Shown here piece after piece: positions 48,340 to 57,589 of a stretch of DNA of 64,000 nucleotides; within the stretch, counting starts at the first letter, position 1, and every line of letters starts with the position of its first letter. The notes under the pieces are model-generated. The model was given only the letters and a program-made list of their open reading frames with translations, did no database searches and was not told the DNA's origin. Source of the DNA: Pseudomonadota bacterium (lineage in GTDB: Bacteria; Pseudomonadota; Gammaproteobacteria; Competibacterales; Competibacteraceae); NCBI GenBank assembly GCA_022709365.1, contig JAKLIY010000008.1:1-64000 (forward strand), written 5' to 3'. The position numbers were made by a program, and so were the translations under genes.

Positions 48340-48668
48340 CGCGATGTTTTCTTTCTCCACGCGGGCGGGCGCTGTTATGGGCGGGCTTGACCAGCCTGAG
48401 CCTGTCTGCCGTCCAGGCGCAGGAGGCTCCGCAACAGGCCGCGATTGACGCGCTGATCAAGGACCTGGATTACCTGATCAGCTATGCCGAGGAATTACAG
48501 AATCGCTACCGGAAGGATCGAGCGCCGGTGCGGTTCAACTACAGCGCCTTGTTGGAGCAATTGCGCACGACCCGGGCGCGCACGGCGGACTATCTCAACG
48601 AGAGCCATACCGTGGTCCATACCGCGCCGCCGCCCAGCGTGAAGACCCCGCTCACGAGGCGCCGTTAA
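48336..48668 (+). CDS. RAQPRD-family ICE protein
   Basis: The 110-residue exported protein (signal LLWAGLTSLSLSAVQA) matches the RAQPRD family: ALIKDLDYLISYAEELQNRY, APVRFNYSALLEQLRTTRAR and TADYLNES. These short helical proteins are standard members of PFGI-1-type transfer operons and are probably periplasmic. The start ATG at 48336 overlaps the upstream stop (ATGA). Confidence 0.85.
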   Translation: MTRCFLSPRGRALLWAGLTSLSLSAVQAQEAPQQAAIDALIKDLDYLISYAEELQNRYRKDRAPVRFNYSALLEQLRTTRARTADYLNESHTVVHTAPPPSVKTPLTRRR

Positions 48669-48670
48669 TC

Positions 48671-48913
48671 ATGGCCTCTTTTGCCGATGTGCTGTCCGCG
48701 TTTCATAGCGCCACGCAATTGGATGCGCCCAATGTGGCGGGTGGATTGCTGGTGGTGTGCGCCGGCGTAGGAGGAGTGCTGATTCTGGCCTGGATTCTCC
48801 AGGTTGGGCACGAAGCGGCGCAGGGGAAGTGGTATCACGCGCCGCAAACCTTGCTGCGGGTCATCGCAGCGTTTCTTGTTCTTCTGCTGGTACTGGGAGT
48901 GTTTTATGACTAG
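48671..48913 (+). CDS. ICE membrane protein, PFL_4701 family (TIGR03758)
   Basis: The 80-residue protein has two transmembrane helices (LLVVCAGVGGVLILAWILQV and VIAAFLVLLLVLGVFY) linked by EAAQGKWYHAPQTL. This is the usual form of the family, which sits next to the pilin-like TIGR03745 protein. It is probably an inner-membrane component of the mating channel. It overlaps the next gene by 8 bp. Confidence 0.8.
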   Translation: MASFADVLSAFHSATQLDAPNVAGGLLVVCAGVGGVLILAWILQVGHEAAQGKWYHAPQTLLRVIAAFLVLLLVLGVFYD

Positions 48914-49373
48914 CCGGTCTTTGTTATTGCCGCCCGCGCCCGATCTTTGGAACCGCATCGCCAGGCGGGATACCGGTTCGCTCTGGATGCTGGCGCTGGC
49001 GCTGGCGCTGGGCGCGCTGCTGTTACCGGATTGGGCCTGCGCCCAAGCCGCCGGCGGGCCGTCGTTTGCGCTGGACAAGATCTTGCCCTCCAGCATGACG
49101 ACCAAGCCGTTTTTGGAACAGGTGATCACGGTTCTGGCGATGGTGATCCTCTGCGCGACGTTCATCACCCTGGGTTTTGGTGTCGTGGGCGGCATTGGCG
49201 ATGTGTTCAGCACCATGAGCGAAGCCCGGCGGATGGGCGAGTGGTCGTTGTTCATGAAAACGTTGGGGATGGTGATGGCCGTGGTCATCGTGGGCGTGGT
49301 CTTGGCGGTGCTGGTGTACACCTGGCTGACCCAGATCGACATCAATCCGACCATCACCATTGGCGGCGGCTGA
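48906..49373 (+). CDS. ICE membrane protein, PFL_4702 family (TIGR03745), pilin-like
   Basis: The 155-residue protein has an N-terminal signal-like helix, the segment KILPSSMTTKPFLEQVITVL and two further transmembrane helices (MVILCATFITLGFGVVGGIG, VVIVGVVLAVLVYTWL). It matches the conjugative-region TIGR03745 family, which resembles TraA/VirB2-type pilins in size and topology. The role in pilus formation is inferred. Confidence 0.8.
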   Translation: MTSRSLLLPPAPDLWNRIARRDTGSLWMLALALALGALLLPDWACAQAAGGPSFALDKILPSSMTTKPFLEQVITVLAMVILCATFITLGFGVVGGIGDVFSTMSEARRMGEWSLFMKTLGMVMAVVIVGVVLAVLVYTWLTQIDINPTITIGGG

Positions 49374-49388
49374 GGGAAGAAACTCACC

Positions 49389-49766
49389 GTGAAGCCAGAC
49401 CTGACCCTGAGCCAACTGGAGCGAGGCGAACCCCTGGTGCATTTCGGCTGCACCTGGAGCGAGATCAAGACCTGCGTCTGGCGCGGCGCGGCCATCGCCT
49501 TGCCGTTAACCGTAGCCGCAATGGCGCTGACGTCCATCCCGGTGATCGGCATCCTGCCTGGACTGGGGTTATGGGTGGGTTTGGCGTATGGGTTCACCCG
49601 CTTGATTCATGCACAACGGGCGGGAAAGCCGCTTTTCTACGAAAAGCATCGGAAGAAAGTCCGGGGATTCCGCTCCCCGTTTATCCAACCCGGCGTGATC
49701 TATCAAGCTCAACGTTGGGCCGGCGCGGACCTCAAACCGTCTCGCTCAGCCTTGAAGCGTGAGTAG
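49389..49766 (+). CDS. ICE membrane protein, TIGR03750 (DUF3487) family
   Basis: The 125-residue protein (GTG start) has a short cytoplasmic N-terminus (TLSQLERGEPLVHFGCTWSE), two transmembrane helices (AAIALPLTVAAMALTSI, GILPGLGLWVGLAYGFTRL) and a basic C-terminus. This is the TraL-like layout of the family. It is a probable inner-membrane part of the secretion channel. Confidence 0.8.
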   Translation: MKPDLTLSQLERGEPLVHFGCTWSEIKTCVWRGAAIALPLTVAAMALTSIPVIGILPGLGLWVGLAYGFTRLIHAQRAGKPLFYEKHRKKVRGFRSPFIQPGVIYQAQRWAGADLKPSRSALKRE

Positions 49767-49777
49767 GGAGATCTCTC

Positions 49778-50410
49778 GTGTCGCTGGCGAAAACCCACCG
49801 CGCCCAGAACGAGCAGGAGCTGCGCTACCGCAACCGCATCATTGGAATGCTCTTTGTGCTGCTGGCGCTGTTGGGAATGGCCTTTTGGCGTCAGCCCAGC
49901 GTTCTGCGCATTTATGTGCCGCCGGATTTATCGCGCCCGCAGTTTATCGCGCCTGGCGAAATTCCGCCGTCGTATGTGTACGCCTTCAGCAAGATTCTCA
50001 TGGAAAAGCTGAATTACTGTCCAGAGGATTGCGGGCGCAGTTACGCCGGCAACCTCAAAGACATGCGCAATTACCTGACGGCCAGTTGCTATCAGGATCT
50101 CGCCATGCACCGGGAGCGCAACTCCAGCCTGTATGAATTTCGCTCCCGCAAATTGCTGCCGGTGGGCACGGAAATTTTCGATCCGCTCAAAGTGACCCGA
50201 CTGGATCGCAATGCTTGGGAGGTTCATGTCGAGTATCTGCTGGAAGAACACGTCAAGGGCGTGGAAACTCGGCGGCGGCTCTACCACTACCCGCTGCGCA
50301 TTGTGCATTACGCGGTGCCGGTTGATCTCAACGCCTACCAGTTGGCTTTTGACTGCTATCTCCCACCGGGGCCGCGTCCGGTGAGCGATGACAACGACAA
50401 GAAAGGTTAG
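49778..50410 (+). CDS. ICE protein, PFL_4703 family (TIGR03746), TraE/VirB8-like
   Basis: The 210-residue protein (GTG start) has one N-terminal transmembrane helix (IIGMLFVLLALLGMAFW) and a periplasmic domain with IYVPPDLSRPQFIAPGEIPP, YVYAFSKILMEKLNYCPEDC and VHVEYLLEEHVKGVETRRRL. It fits the TIGR03746 family, which is equivalent to TraE/VirB8-type assembly factors. It lies in the standard order before the TraK-like gene. Confidence 0.85.
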   Translation: MSLAKTHRAQNEQELRYRNRIIGMLFVLLALLGMAFWRQPSVLRIYVPPDLSRPQFIAPGEIPPSYVYAFSKILMEKLNYCPEDCGRSYAGNLKDMRNYLTASCYQDLAMHRERNSSLYEFRSRKLLPVGTEIFDPLKVTRLDRNAWEVHVEYLLEEHVKGVETRRRLYHYPLRIVHYAVPVDLNAYQLAFDCYLPPGPRPVSDDNDKKG

Positions 50411-50413
50411 ATC

Positions 50414-51370
50414 ATGCGATGGCTTTCCCGTTCAGTCCGTTGCTTTGGGGCCTTGTTGGCGTTGGCCGCCTGGCCGGCGGCCCAGGCTGAATCTGACGCG
50501 GCTCCCGCGGTAACGCCTGCGGTTGCGTCTGCTGCGACTCCCGCAGCGATCAGCCCGGGCGCGCTGGAAGCGGTTTGGCAGGGCAACCCCATTGCCGTGC
50601 CGCTCAAAGTCAACAGCGAGCGGCGCATTGATTTCCCGGAGCCGATTACGGACATGGATGTGCCACAGGCCGTGGAAAAAGACTCGCGCATCGTGCTGAC
50701 GCCCACCGGACAGTTGCATTGGACCGCGCTGGCGCCCTTTGCCGCCGTGCGCGTGTTGGCGACCTCGGTCAGCGGCACGTTGTACCAACTGGATGTCAGC
50801 GCTCGCACGGAAGGGGAAGTGCCCGATCCGCTGATCCTCCGCGACCCCGTCCTGCAAGCGGCGGCCCACTCCCAGACCTTGACGCCCAGTGACCGGGCGC
50901 GCCTGGATCAGACGGCCCGCGCCCTGGTGCCGGATTTCCTCAAGGATACCGCGGGACGGGGCCGATCCGGCGGACCCCGCTATGCGACGTTGGCGCGCTT
51001 TGCCTTGGCGCATTACACCGGGCCGCAGCGCTTGATTCCCGAGCTGGAAGCCAGCCGGGTGCCGGTGCAGCCGATGGAAGCCCGCGCCTGGCTGCGCGTT
51101 CAGGCGGCGGATCTGGAGGTGCGTCCGCTGGCGCAATGGCAAAGCGGCGAACTCTACGTGACCGCACTGGGCGTCTATAACCGCAGCGCGCACCGCGTGA
51201 CCTTCGATCCACGCGCCTTGCGCGGGGAACTGGCGTTTGTCGCCGCGCTGCATCCGACCCTCGCGCCTGCGGGCAGCGGACACCAGGGCACGGTCTGGGC
51301 CGTAGTCACCCAACAACCTTTCAATCGGGTGGTGGATCGCCATGCGGTTTCCTCAAATCGCCCTGACTAA
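50414..51370 (+). CDS. ICE protein, PFL_4704 family (TIGR03749), TraK-like
   Basis: The 318-residue exported protein (signal CFGALLALAAWPAAQA) contains AVPLKVNSERRIDFPEPITD, DSRIVLTPTGQLHWTALAPF and LEVRPLAQWQSGELYVTALG. The pattern is that of TIGR03749/TraK-VirB9-like proteins that form part of the periplasmic core complex. It overlaps the TraB-like gene by 29 bp. Confidence 0.85.
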   Translation: MRWLSRSVRCFGALLALAAWPAAQAESDAAPAVTPAVASAATPAAISPGALEAVWQGNPIAVPLKVNSERRIDFPEPITDMDVPQAVEKDSRIVLTPTGQLHWTALAPFAAVRVLATSVSGTLYQLDVSARTEGEVPDPLILRDPVLQAAAHSQTLTPSDRARLDQTARALVPDFLKDTAGRGRSGGPRYATLARFALAHYTGPQRLIPELEASRVPVQPMEARAWLRVQAADLEVRPLAQWQSGELYVTALGVYNRSAHRVTFDPRALRGELAFVAALHPTLAPAGSGHQGTVWAVVTQQPFNRVVDRHAVSSNRPD

Positions 51371-52979
51371 AATCGTCGTTTATCTCCTGCTGGGCCTGGT
51401 CGCCTTGGGACTGACCCTTTTTTTCTTCTTTAAGCGGGAACCGGCGCCGTCCCTCGTGAAGCCGAAGGTCGAGGAGACGACCTATCGGCGGGGCGACGAT
51501 CCGACCTACGCTGAAGAACTCAAGAAGATGACCGCGCTGCTCCAAGATATGGGCTACCGGTTCAAGGAAAGCGAAAACCAGCGAGCCATCGAGCGGGAAC
51601 AAACCTCAAACCTGGTGCAAAGGGAAACCCAGCGCGCCATTCAAAAATCCCAGCAGGATGTTGAACAGCTCCATCGTGCCTTGCAGGAGGCGCGCAAGGC
51701 GCTGGACGACAAAATCCAGGCCGCAGGCGCAGCGCCCGAGACGCAACAATTGCGGGCCGAAATTGAGCGATTAACGCGGGAACAAGGGGCGCTGCGCGAG
51801 CAACTGGCGACCGGTGCCAAAACCGCCTTGGCGCAAACTCGTCCTGAAGCCAATCGCATCCTCTCGCCCGAGGCCGCGCCCCCGCCCGCCTCCGAGGCCC
51901 AGCCCAATGATCGCGCGCCGGGTGCGCCGCAGGTCGATCGGGACCTGCTGGAGCGCTTGCGCAGCGTCCCAGGCTTGGAGGGGGTGACGGATCGCCTGGC
52001 CGGATACGCCGGCGCCGGCGCCAATGCCTCACGTCCGGCGTCAGGAGTCGCGAAAACCAAAACGGCTTACGGCCTGCAAGGCAGCTACATCACTTTTAAT
52101 CCGTATATCGCGGGGGAACACACAGGACAGGCCCAAGCCCACGTCAGGAATCGCCCGGAGGCGGTGGATCACGCCGACCGCTTTCAGCCCAAGCGGTATC
52201 CCTTTGCCGTGAAACTGGGTCAAGAAGGCGCATCCGCCGTTATTCCGGTGTACACGATTCCTGACGCCGCCACGCTGGTTCACAACTCCACCATGACGCC
52301 GTTGGTGGGACGGGTGCCGGTTCGGGGCAGCGTACGCGATCCGTTCCGCTTCAAACTGATCACCGGGGCCACCAACCTGGCGACCCATGGGCATCGCATT
52401 CCCGGCATCGTCAATGCGGTCTGGACGGGTTATGCGGTGGGTATCCGGGAGCAATCCTGTGTGCGTGCCTACCTCGACACCGTGACCTTCACCTTTGAAG
52501 ACGGGCGTCTGCATACCGTTCACAAGGGGAAAGGGAATACCGACACCGCCGCTTCCGTCAACGAAAACCTGGGATACCTCACCGATCAATGGGGCAAACC
52601 CTGTATTCGGGGAGCGTTTTTCAACAATGCCGGGGAATATCTCCAGGATCGCAGCATGGCGGCCTTCCTGGAGGGCCTCGCCAATGCCTACGCCGCTTCC
52701 CAAGTCACCGTGGATCGGGATGTCAACGGTTTAAGCACGTATGTCTCGGGCAACACTTACGAATACGCCTTGGGCAGAGGGATGAGCGGCACTACCAGCG
52801 AAATCGCCCACTCTGTGCGAGAACGCGCCGACGGCGTTTTCGATGTGGTCTACGTGCCGCCGGGGATTGATGTACAAATTTTCGTCGAATCGCAGATTGC
52901 CATCGACTACCCGACCGATGGCCGCAAGCTGAGTTACGACTACGCCTCACCAGGAGCTTCCCATGCCGCGCTCGATTGA
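51342..52979 (+). CDS. ICE protein, PFL_4705 family (TIGR03752), TraB/VirB10-like
   Basis: The 545-residue protein has one N-terminal transmembrane helix (VVYLLLGLVALGLTLFFFF), a long coiled coil (about residues 55-160) and a Pro-rich linker. A C-terminal TraB/VirB10-like domain has IPVYTIPDAATLVHNSTMTP, VRDPFRFKLITGATNLATHG and EYALGRGMSGTTSEIAHSVR. VirB10-type proteins span inner and outer membranes and gate the channel. It overlaps the following lipoprotein gene by 17 bp. Confidence 0.85.
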   Translation: MRFPQIALTKIVVYLLLGLVALGLTLFFFFKREPAPSLVKPKVEETTYRRGDDPTYAEELKKMTALLQDMGYRFKESENQRAIEREQTSNLVQRETQRAIQKSQQDVEQLHRALQEARKALDDKIQAAGAAPETQQLRAEIERLTREQGALREQLATGAKTALAQTRPEANRILSPEAAPPPASEAQPNDRAPGAPQVDRDLLERLRSVPGLEGVTDRLAGYAGAGANASRPASGVAKTKTAYGLQGSYITFNPYIAGEHTGQAQAHVRNRPEAVDHADRFQPKRYPFAVKLGQEGASAVIPVYTIPDAATLVHNSTMTPLVGRVPVRGSVRDPFRFKLITGATNLATHGHRIPGIVNAVWTGYAVGIREQSCVRAYLDTVTFTFEDGRLHTVHKGKGNTDTAASVNENLGYLTDQWGKPCIRGAFFNNAGEYLQDRSMAAFLEGLANAYAASQVTVDRDVNGLSTYVSGNTYEYALGRGMSGTTSEIAHSVRERADGVFDVVYVPPGIDVQIFVESQIAIDYPTDGRKLSYDYASPGASHAALD

Positions 52980-53457
52980 TTCCTTTGATCGGTTAGGTTC
53001 TGTACCGCGCGTTACGCCGCGTTTACGGGTGTTGACGCTCACTCTCGCACTGACGCTGGGCCTGTCCAGTTGCGCGTCCGGGCCGAGTGAAAAAGATCGG
53101 CTGCCCGATGAAGGCCCGACGACTTTACAGATTTATGAGCAGCACTTGGGGGGAGAGATCGCCCGGAGCGTCGCGGCAACGTCCGGCCCGCTCGCGTCTG
53201 CCGAGATCGCCGCGCCGCCGATCCCAGGGGAACCGATCTCGCCCCTCATGACCGCGCCCAGTCGGCGGAGTCATCAGGAATTAACAGCCCTTCAGGACGA
53301 TTTTCAACGGCTTCCCAACCCGGAAATCCTCGGCTACGTGTATCCCCATCGGGCGGGGGATTTGCCGGTGCCGGGCTATTACACCGTTTTTCCCCTGCGG
53401 GAGGGAACGTCTTACGCGGAACCGGGCGAAGGCGAATATGCGGGGAGCGTTCCGTGA
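52963..53457 (+). CDS. ICE lipoprotein (TIGR03751), TraV-like
   Basis: The 164-residue protein has a lipoprotein signal (LRVLTLTLALTLGLSSCASG) preceded by about 20 extra residues. It then has DEGPTTLQIYEQHLGGEIAR, RSHQELTALQDDFQRLPNPE and YVYPHRAGDLPVPGYYTVFP. It matches the conjugative-region TIGR03751 lipoprotein and takes the TraV/VirB7 place between TraB-like and TraC-like genes. It overlaps the TraC gene by 4 bp. Confidence 0.8.
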   Translation: MPRSIDSFDRLGSVPRVTPRLRVLTLTLALTLGLSSCASGPSEKDRLPDEGPTTLQIYEQHLGGEIARSVAATSGPLASAEIAAPPIPGEPISPLMTAPSRRSHQELTALQDDFQRLPNPEILGYVYPHRAGDLPVPGYYTVFPLREGTSYAEPGEGEYAGSVP

Positions 53458-56249
53458 ACTTCGCCACGGTGAATCGACGCCCGCCCTCGCGCTTTTCCCA
53501 GTGGTGGAAGCGCCTGATCGGCGACTGGCCCTTGTTGGGTCGAGAGGCGCCGCTCAGCCAACGGGATTATGAGGCGCTGTTTGAGGCGCGACCGGCCTTT
53601 GCCGATTATTTGCCGTTTAGCCACTACGATCCGCAACACCAGGTCTTCCAACTGGATGACGGGATTTCGGTGGCGGCGATCTTTCGGCTGTATCCGGCGG
53701 ATTTGGATGGCCGCTCTCCAGAACGCTTGGCGCAGTTCAACGATCAATTGGATCATGTGCTGCAAATGCTGCCGGTGGACGATGACTCTTTCCCCTACAT
53801 CGCGCAGATTTATTTGGAAGATCGGGAGCCGGTCAACATGGCCGAGGCGTTGGCGACGGCCACGCCGGACGCTTTTCGCGACAGCGCGTTCTCGCAGGTT
53901 TGGCGCGAAGCGATGCGCGAACATTTTGAGATCATGGGTTCGCCCCGAGGGATTTTCGACGACGAACGGGTGCGCTTATCCGGCGAGGTTTCCAAAGGCT
54001 GGCGGGCGATTGATCACCAGATTCATCTGTGTCTATATCGCAAGGCGAGTGAAAAAGCGTGGCGGCATCGCCGTTACACGCCGGCGCAACAACTGAATCA
54101 GGCGATCACCGCGTTTCTGTCCGGCCTGGAAGCGATCGGCGTACGGGTCAAGCGGCTGGATGAGGAGGGCGCGCGCCATTGGCTGCTGCCCTGGTTGACG
54201 CCGGTGGTGCCCGGTTATGACTCCCCCCGCGCCTTTTTAGCGGCCAATCCGTTGCCCCTGCCTGAAGAACGGGGCGTAGCCTGGGCACTGGCCCAGCAGG
54301 TGCTCCAGTTTCCACCGCAACCCATCCCGGACCGGGATGACGAGCGGGATCGCGGCGTGTATCGCTTCGGGCCGACCTATACGCGCTATTTGACGTGCCA
54401 AGGCATTGAGGTCACGCCCAACGACGGCGCATTGACCCTGGACGTGCAACGGGAACGGGCGGTCACGGCCTGTCCGTGGAACTGGATGCCGCCAGAAACC
54501 ATTTTCGTCTGGACCCTCATTCCCCGTCCGCCGGTGGTGGTCGAGGCGCATCTGGACCAGTTGCAAAGGGCAGTGGAACAGACGACCTCTGACGCGGCCC
54601 GCGCGGCCGGTGAGGAAATCGAGGTCGCCAAGGCCGCGCTGCGTCATCACCAGCGAGTTCTTAATGTGCAGATCGGAGTGTACCTTCGTGCCCCCAGCCT
54701 GGCCGATCTGGATGATCGGACCCGGCAGGCCGAAAACGCCCTGATCCCGACCCGGCTGCGGCCGATTCCGGCCCGCTACGATCTTCTGGCGGATGACAGC
54801 TTTGTGCGCAATCTGCCGGGCGCTTACGACTGGCGCTTTGATCGCCTGCACAGCCTGCGCTCCCGCTTCGCCTATAGCGCGCATGTGGCGGCGACGCTTC
54901 CGTTCTATGGCCGCAGCACCGGCACGTCGCATCCGTGTTTTGTGATGTACCGGCGGGACGGTCAGACCTTCACCCTCAATCCCTACCATGCGGGGGATCG
55001 GATGCGGGTCGCGCACATGACGATTTTTGGTCCGACCGGTTCGGGAAAATCCGCGACCGCCATTGCCCAGGCCCTGCAGTCCATGGCGGTCAACCGGCCC
55101 CGACAAATCATCATTGAAAAAGGCAACTCGTTTGGGCTGATGGTCGCCTACTACGCGCGCTGGGGTCTTCAGACCCGTCAACTGATCTTCAATCGCAGCC
55201 AGGATGTGCATTACGCCCCCTATGTGGATACCCAACAGGCTTTGGCCGAGCATCGGGGCGAACTGCGCGCCGAGGGCGAGGGCGAGGAGGAGGAGGAACA
55301 GCGGTCCTACCTGGCCGAGATGTTGTACATGACGGAACTGATGATCACCGGTGGACGACCCCGGGACATTGAGGCGTTGACCAGTTCCGATCGCGCCGTG
55401 ATGCAAACCGCGCTCCTCCGGGCGCTGGAAGCCAGCGCGCAGGCGGAGCAACCCCACGCCCGTCCCGAAAACGTGTATCGCGCCCTGCTGGGGATGGCCA
55501 ACGAGGAGTCGATCCCGGAAATTCGCCTGTCCATCCGGCGCATGGCCGATGCGCTGCACCTCTGGACGCAAGGCTTGCGGGGTCACTTTTTTAATCGCTA
55601 CGGCCAGCCGTTTTCCGATAACGATGATGTGGTGCATATCGACCTGGGCCTCCTCACCACCAGCGGCAATGAGGACATGCTGGCGCTGGCGGTGCTGTCG
55701 CTGCTGGCGAACATCACCGCTTGGAGCGAGAAGCATCAAGCCTCGGGCCGGCATACCGAGGTGTGGTTTGATGAAGGCCACTACATTTCCAAGACCCCGC
55801 TCACGGTCAAGGGCTTTATCGTGGGTACCAAGGTCTGGCGCAAACTCCACACCTGGCTGGTGTTCGCCACCCAGGACTTTTCCGATTTTAGCGCCGATGC
55901 GCGCCAGATTCTGTCGCAGGCCGAGTTCTGGTTTCTGCTGTCGATGGGCGCGGAGGAAGCGCGCCGGGTCGCGCAATTCCGCAATCTGAGCGACGAAGAA
56001 CAGCACTTGCTCACGATGGCGATCAAAGACCCGGGGCGCTTTGTCGAGGGCGTCATGCTCTCGGAGAAGTATCCACCCGCCCTGGTGCGGTGGGTGCCGC
56101 CTGCCGTGGCGCTCGCCCTGGCCCAAACCGAAGGCGCGGAGAAAAACTACCGGCTGCAATTGATGCAGCAGCACCACCTCTCGGAACTGGACGCCGCTTT
56201 GCTCGTCGCTCGCGAAATAACCGAGCGACGGCGTCAGCATCAAGTCTAG
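53454..56249 (+). CDS. traC: TraC-type conjugation ATPase, PFL_4706 family (TIGR03744)
   Basis: The 931-residue protein (GTG start) contains the VirB4/TraC layout: an N-terminal domain, Walker A in MTIFGPTGSGKSATAIAQAL (about residue 526), and Walker B region HTEVWFDEGHYISKTP (about residue 770). FATQDFSDFSADARQIL follows in sensor position. It powers assembly of the pilus and transfer channel at the inner membrane. The size agrees with the family. Confidence 0.95.
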   Translation: MNFATVNRRPPSRFSQWWKRLIGDWPLLGREAPLSQRDYEALFEARPAFADYLPFSHYDPQHQVFQLDDGISVAAIFRLYPADLDGRSPERLAQFNDQLDHVLQMLPVDDDSFPYIAQIYLEDREPVNMAEALATATPDAFRDSAFSQVWREAMREHFEIMGSPRGIFDDERVRLSGEVSKGWRAIDHQIHLCLYRKASEKAWRHRRYTPAQQLNQAITAFLSGLEAIGVRVKRLDEEGARHWLLPWLTPVVPGYDSPRAFLAANPLPLPEERGVAWALAQQVLQFPPQPIPDRDDERDRGVYRFGPTYTRYLTCQGIEVTPNDGALTLDVQRERAVTACPWNWMPPETIFVWTLIPRPPVVVEAHLDQLQRAVEQTTSDAARAAGEEIEVAKAALRHHQRVLNVQIGVYLRAPSLADLDDRTRQAENALIPTRLRPIPARYDLLADDSFVRNLPGAYDWRFDRLHSLRSRFAYSAHVAATLPFYGRSTGTSHPCFVMYRRDGQTFTLNPYHAGDRMRVAHMTIFGPTGSGKSATAIAQALQSMAVNRPRQIIIEKGNSFGLMVAYYARWGLQTRQLIFNRSQDVHYAPYVDTQQALAEHRGELRAEGEGEEEEEQRSYLAEMLYMTELMITGGRPRDIEALTSSDRAVMQTALLRALEASAQAEQPHARPENVYRALLGMANEESIPEIRLSIRRMADALHLWTQGLRGHFFNRYGQPFSDNDDVVHIDLGLLTTSGNEDMLALAVLSLLANITAWSEKHQASGRHTEVWFDEGHYISKTPLTVKGFIVGTKVWRKLHTWLVFATQDFSDFSADARQILSQAEFWFLLSMGAEEARRVAQFRNLSDEEQHLLTMAIKDPGRFVEGVMLSEKYPPALVRWVPPAVALALAQTEGAEKNYRLQLMQQHHLSELDAALLVAREITERRRQHQV

Positions 56250-56258
56250 GAGAGTCCC

Positions 56259-57581
56259 TTGATCAGACCTCAGAACTCCACCGCGTTGTCCTCCGCGCTC
56301 CTGCCCTGGTTATTGGTGATCGCCCTGGTCGTGATCCGGGCATGGCCGTCGGTGCTGACGCCGGTGTCGGTGGCGCACGCACAAAACCAGATCGATAATT
56401 TGAAAGGAAAAAAAGGTCAAGGCGTCCGCTCCGATGACATCCCCACGGGTCCGGAAGGATGGGCGTTTGGCCTGGGATCGGGGGCGGAGACGGATCGTCT
56501 GACTCCAGCCACCTACAGCCAGAAATTTCAGATTAACGCCAATTTCGACGCGGGCTTTGGCTACTCCTGCGGCAAGTTTGATCCCTTCGACAATGTTGAA
56601 GCGATGATCAATTCGGCTATCGACAAGTTCAAGCAACTACCCCAGAAATTCGTCCAGGCCGCTCAAGCCGCGGTGGCCGCGCTCCCCGCCTACCTTCTGA
56701 ACAAGATCAATCCGTCGCTGTACAACGTGGTGACGAAGCAACTGGATGAGGCGTTCAAGCTGTTTGAAATCAATTTCAAGGACTGCCAGCAAATGGAGCG
56801 GGAGATTGCGCTGGGGCAGAACCCCTATCAAAACCTGGTGATGGCGGGCATTGGGGATCGGATGCGGGTGGAGATGGGTTTTGGCGACGGCACCATTGAT
56901 GACCGGATGGAAAAGGTGCGCACCGCCAGCGCCTCCAACGGGGTGGTCTTGACCGGCGGCAAGCGGTACGGGGGCGATGGACAACCGCCGATTGAAGCGA
57001 CCAAAACGGTCCTGATTGCGGGCATCAACCTGCTCACGGATCGCGATGTAGAGGATATGGGCGCTTTCAATCACTCACTGAACGCCCAGCATCCGATTAC
57101 CAAAGCATTTGAGTCGCCGGCCCAGCTGGTGGAATTCATCACCACGATCTATGGCAGCCAGGCGTTCAAGCTGACCAAAACCGGGCCGGCCCAATCTACG
57201 CCCGGTTCGGGCTATCTGAAACCCTATGTCGAGACGCGGGATAGCGCCATCGAACACTTGCAGAAGTACGTCAAACACGAGATCGGCCGCAAGGAGTTTG
57301 ATAACAGTGGGATGCTGATCCCACCGGCCACGATTGATGAGATGCGCCAACTGCCGCCGTATGCACTCAGCATCGCCGTCGATGATCAGGCGCGTCAATT
57401 CGCGTTAAACCAACTCAAGCTCAAATTTGATTTTGCCTTGCAAGCGCTGAAAACCGGCCTCAAGGAACCCAATCTGTCCCAAAGCGAAGCGTATGAAGTC
57501 ATTGAGCGGGAAGTCACCCAGCTCAAGTTCGCCATTCAAGACGACATGGCCCATATCAACACCGCAACTTTCTTGCAATAG
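56259..57581 (+). CDS. ICE protein, PFL_4711 family (TIGR03755), TraH-like
   Basis: The 440-residue exported protein contains NANFDAGFGYSCGKFDPFDN, AAVAALPAYLLNKINPSLYN, DCQQMEREIALGQNPYQNLV, GVVLTGGKRYGGDGQPPIEA and MLIPPATIDEMRQLPPYALS. These match TIGR03755. It is probably a periplasmic or outer-membrane protein of pilus assembly. In PFGI-1-type elements the PFL_4709 and PFL_4710 (TraU-like) genes normally stand between TraC and this gene; here only 9 bp do. Confidence 0.85.
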   Translation: MIRPQNSTALSSALLPWLLVIALVVIRAWPSVLTPVSVAHAQNQIDNLKGKKGQGVRSDDIPTGPEGWAFGLGSGAETDRLTPATYSQKFQINANFDAGFGYSCGKFDPFDNVEAMINSAIDKFKQLPQKFVQAAQAAVAALPAYLLNKINPSLYNVVTKQLDEAFKLFEINFKDCQQMEREIALGQNPYQNLVMAGIGDRMRVEMGFGDGTIDDRMEKVRTASASNGVVLTGGKRYGGDGQPPIEATKTVLIAGINLLTDRDVEDMGAFNHSLNAQHPITKAFESPAQLVEFITTIYGSQAFKLTKTGPAQSTPGSGYLKPYVETRDSAIEHLQKYVKHEIGRKEFDNSGMLIPPATIDEMRQLPPYALSIAVDDQARQFALNQLKLKFDFALQALKTGLKEPNLSQSEAYEVIEREVTQLKFAIQDDMAHINTATFLQ

Positions 57582-57589
57582 GAGGCCGC

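Noticed and set aside
53454..56243. Long minus-strand frames opposite traC
   Set aside because: Antisense shadows of the strongly biased traC coding strand; no start with a ribosome-binding site and no family motifs.
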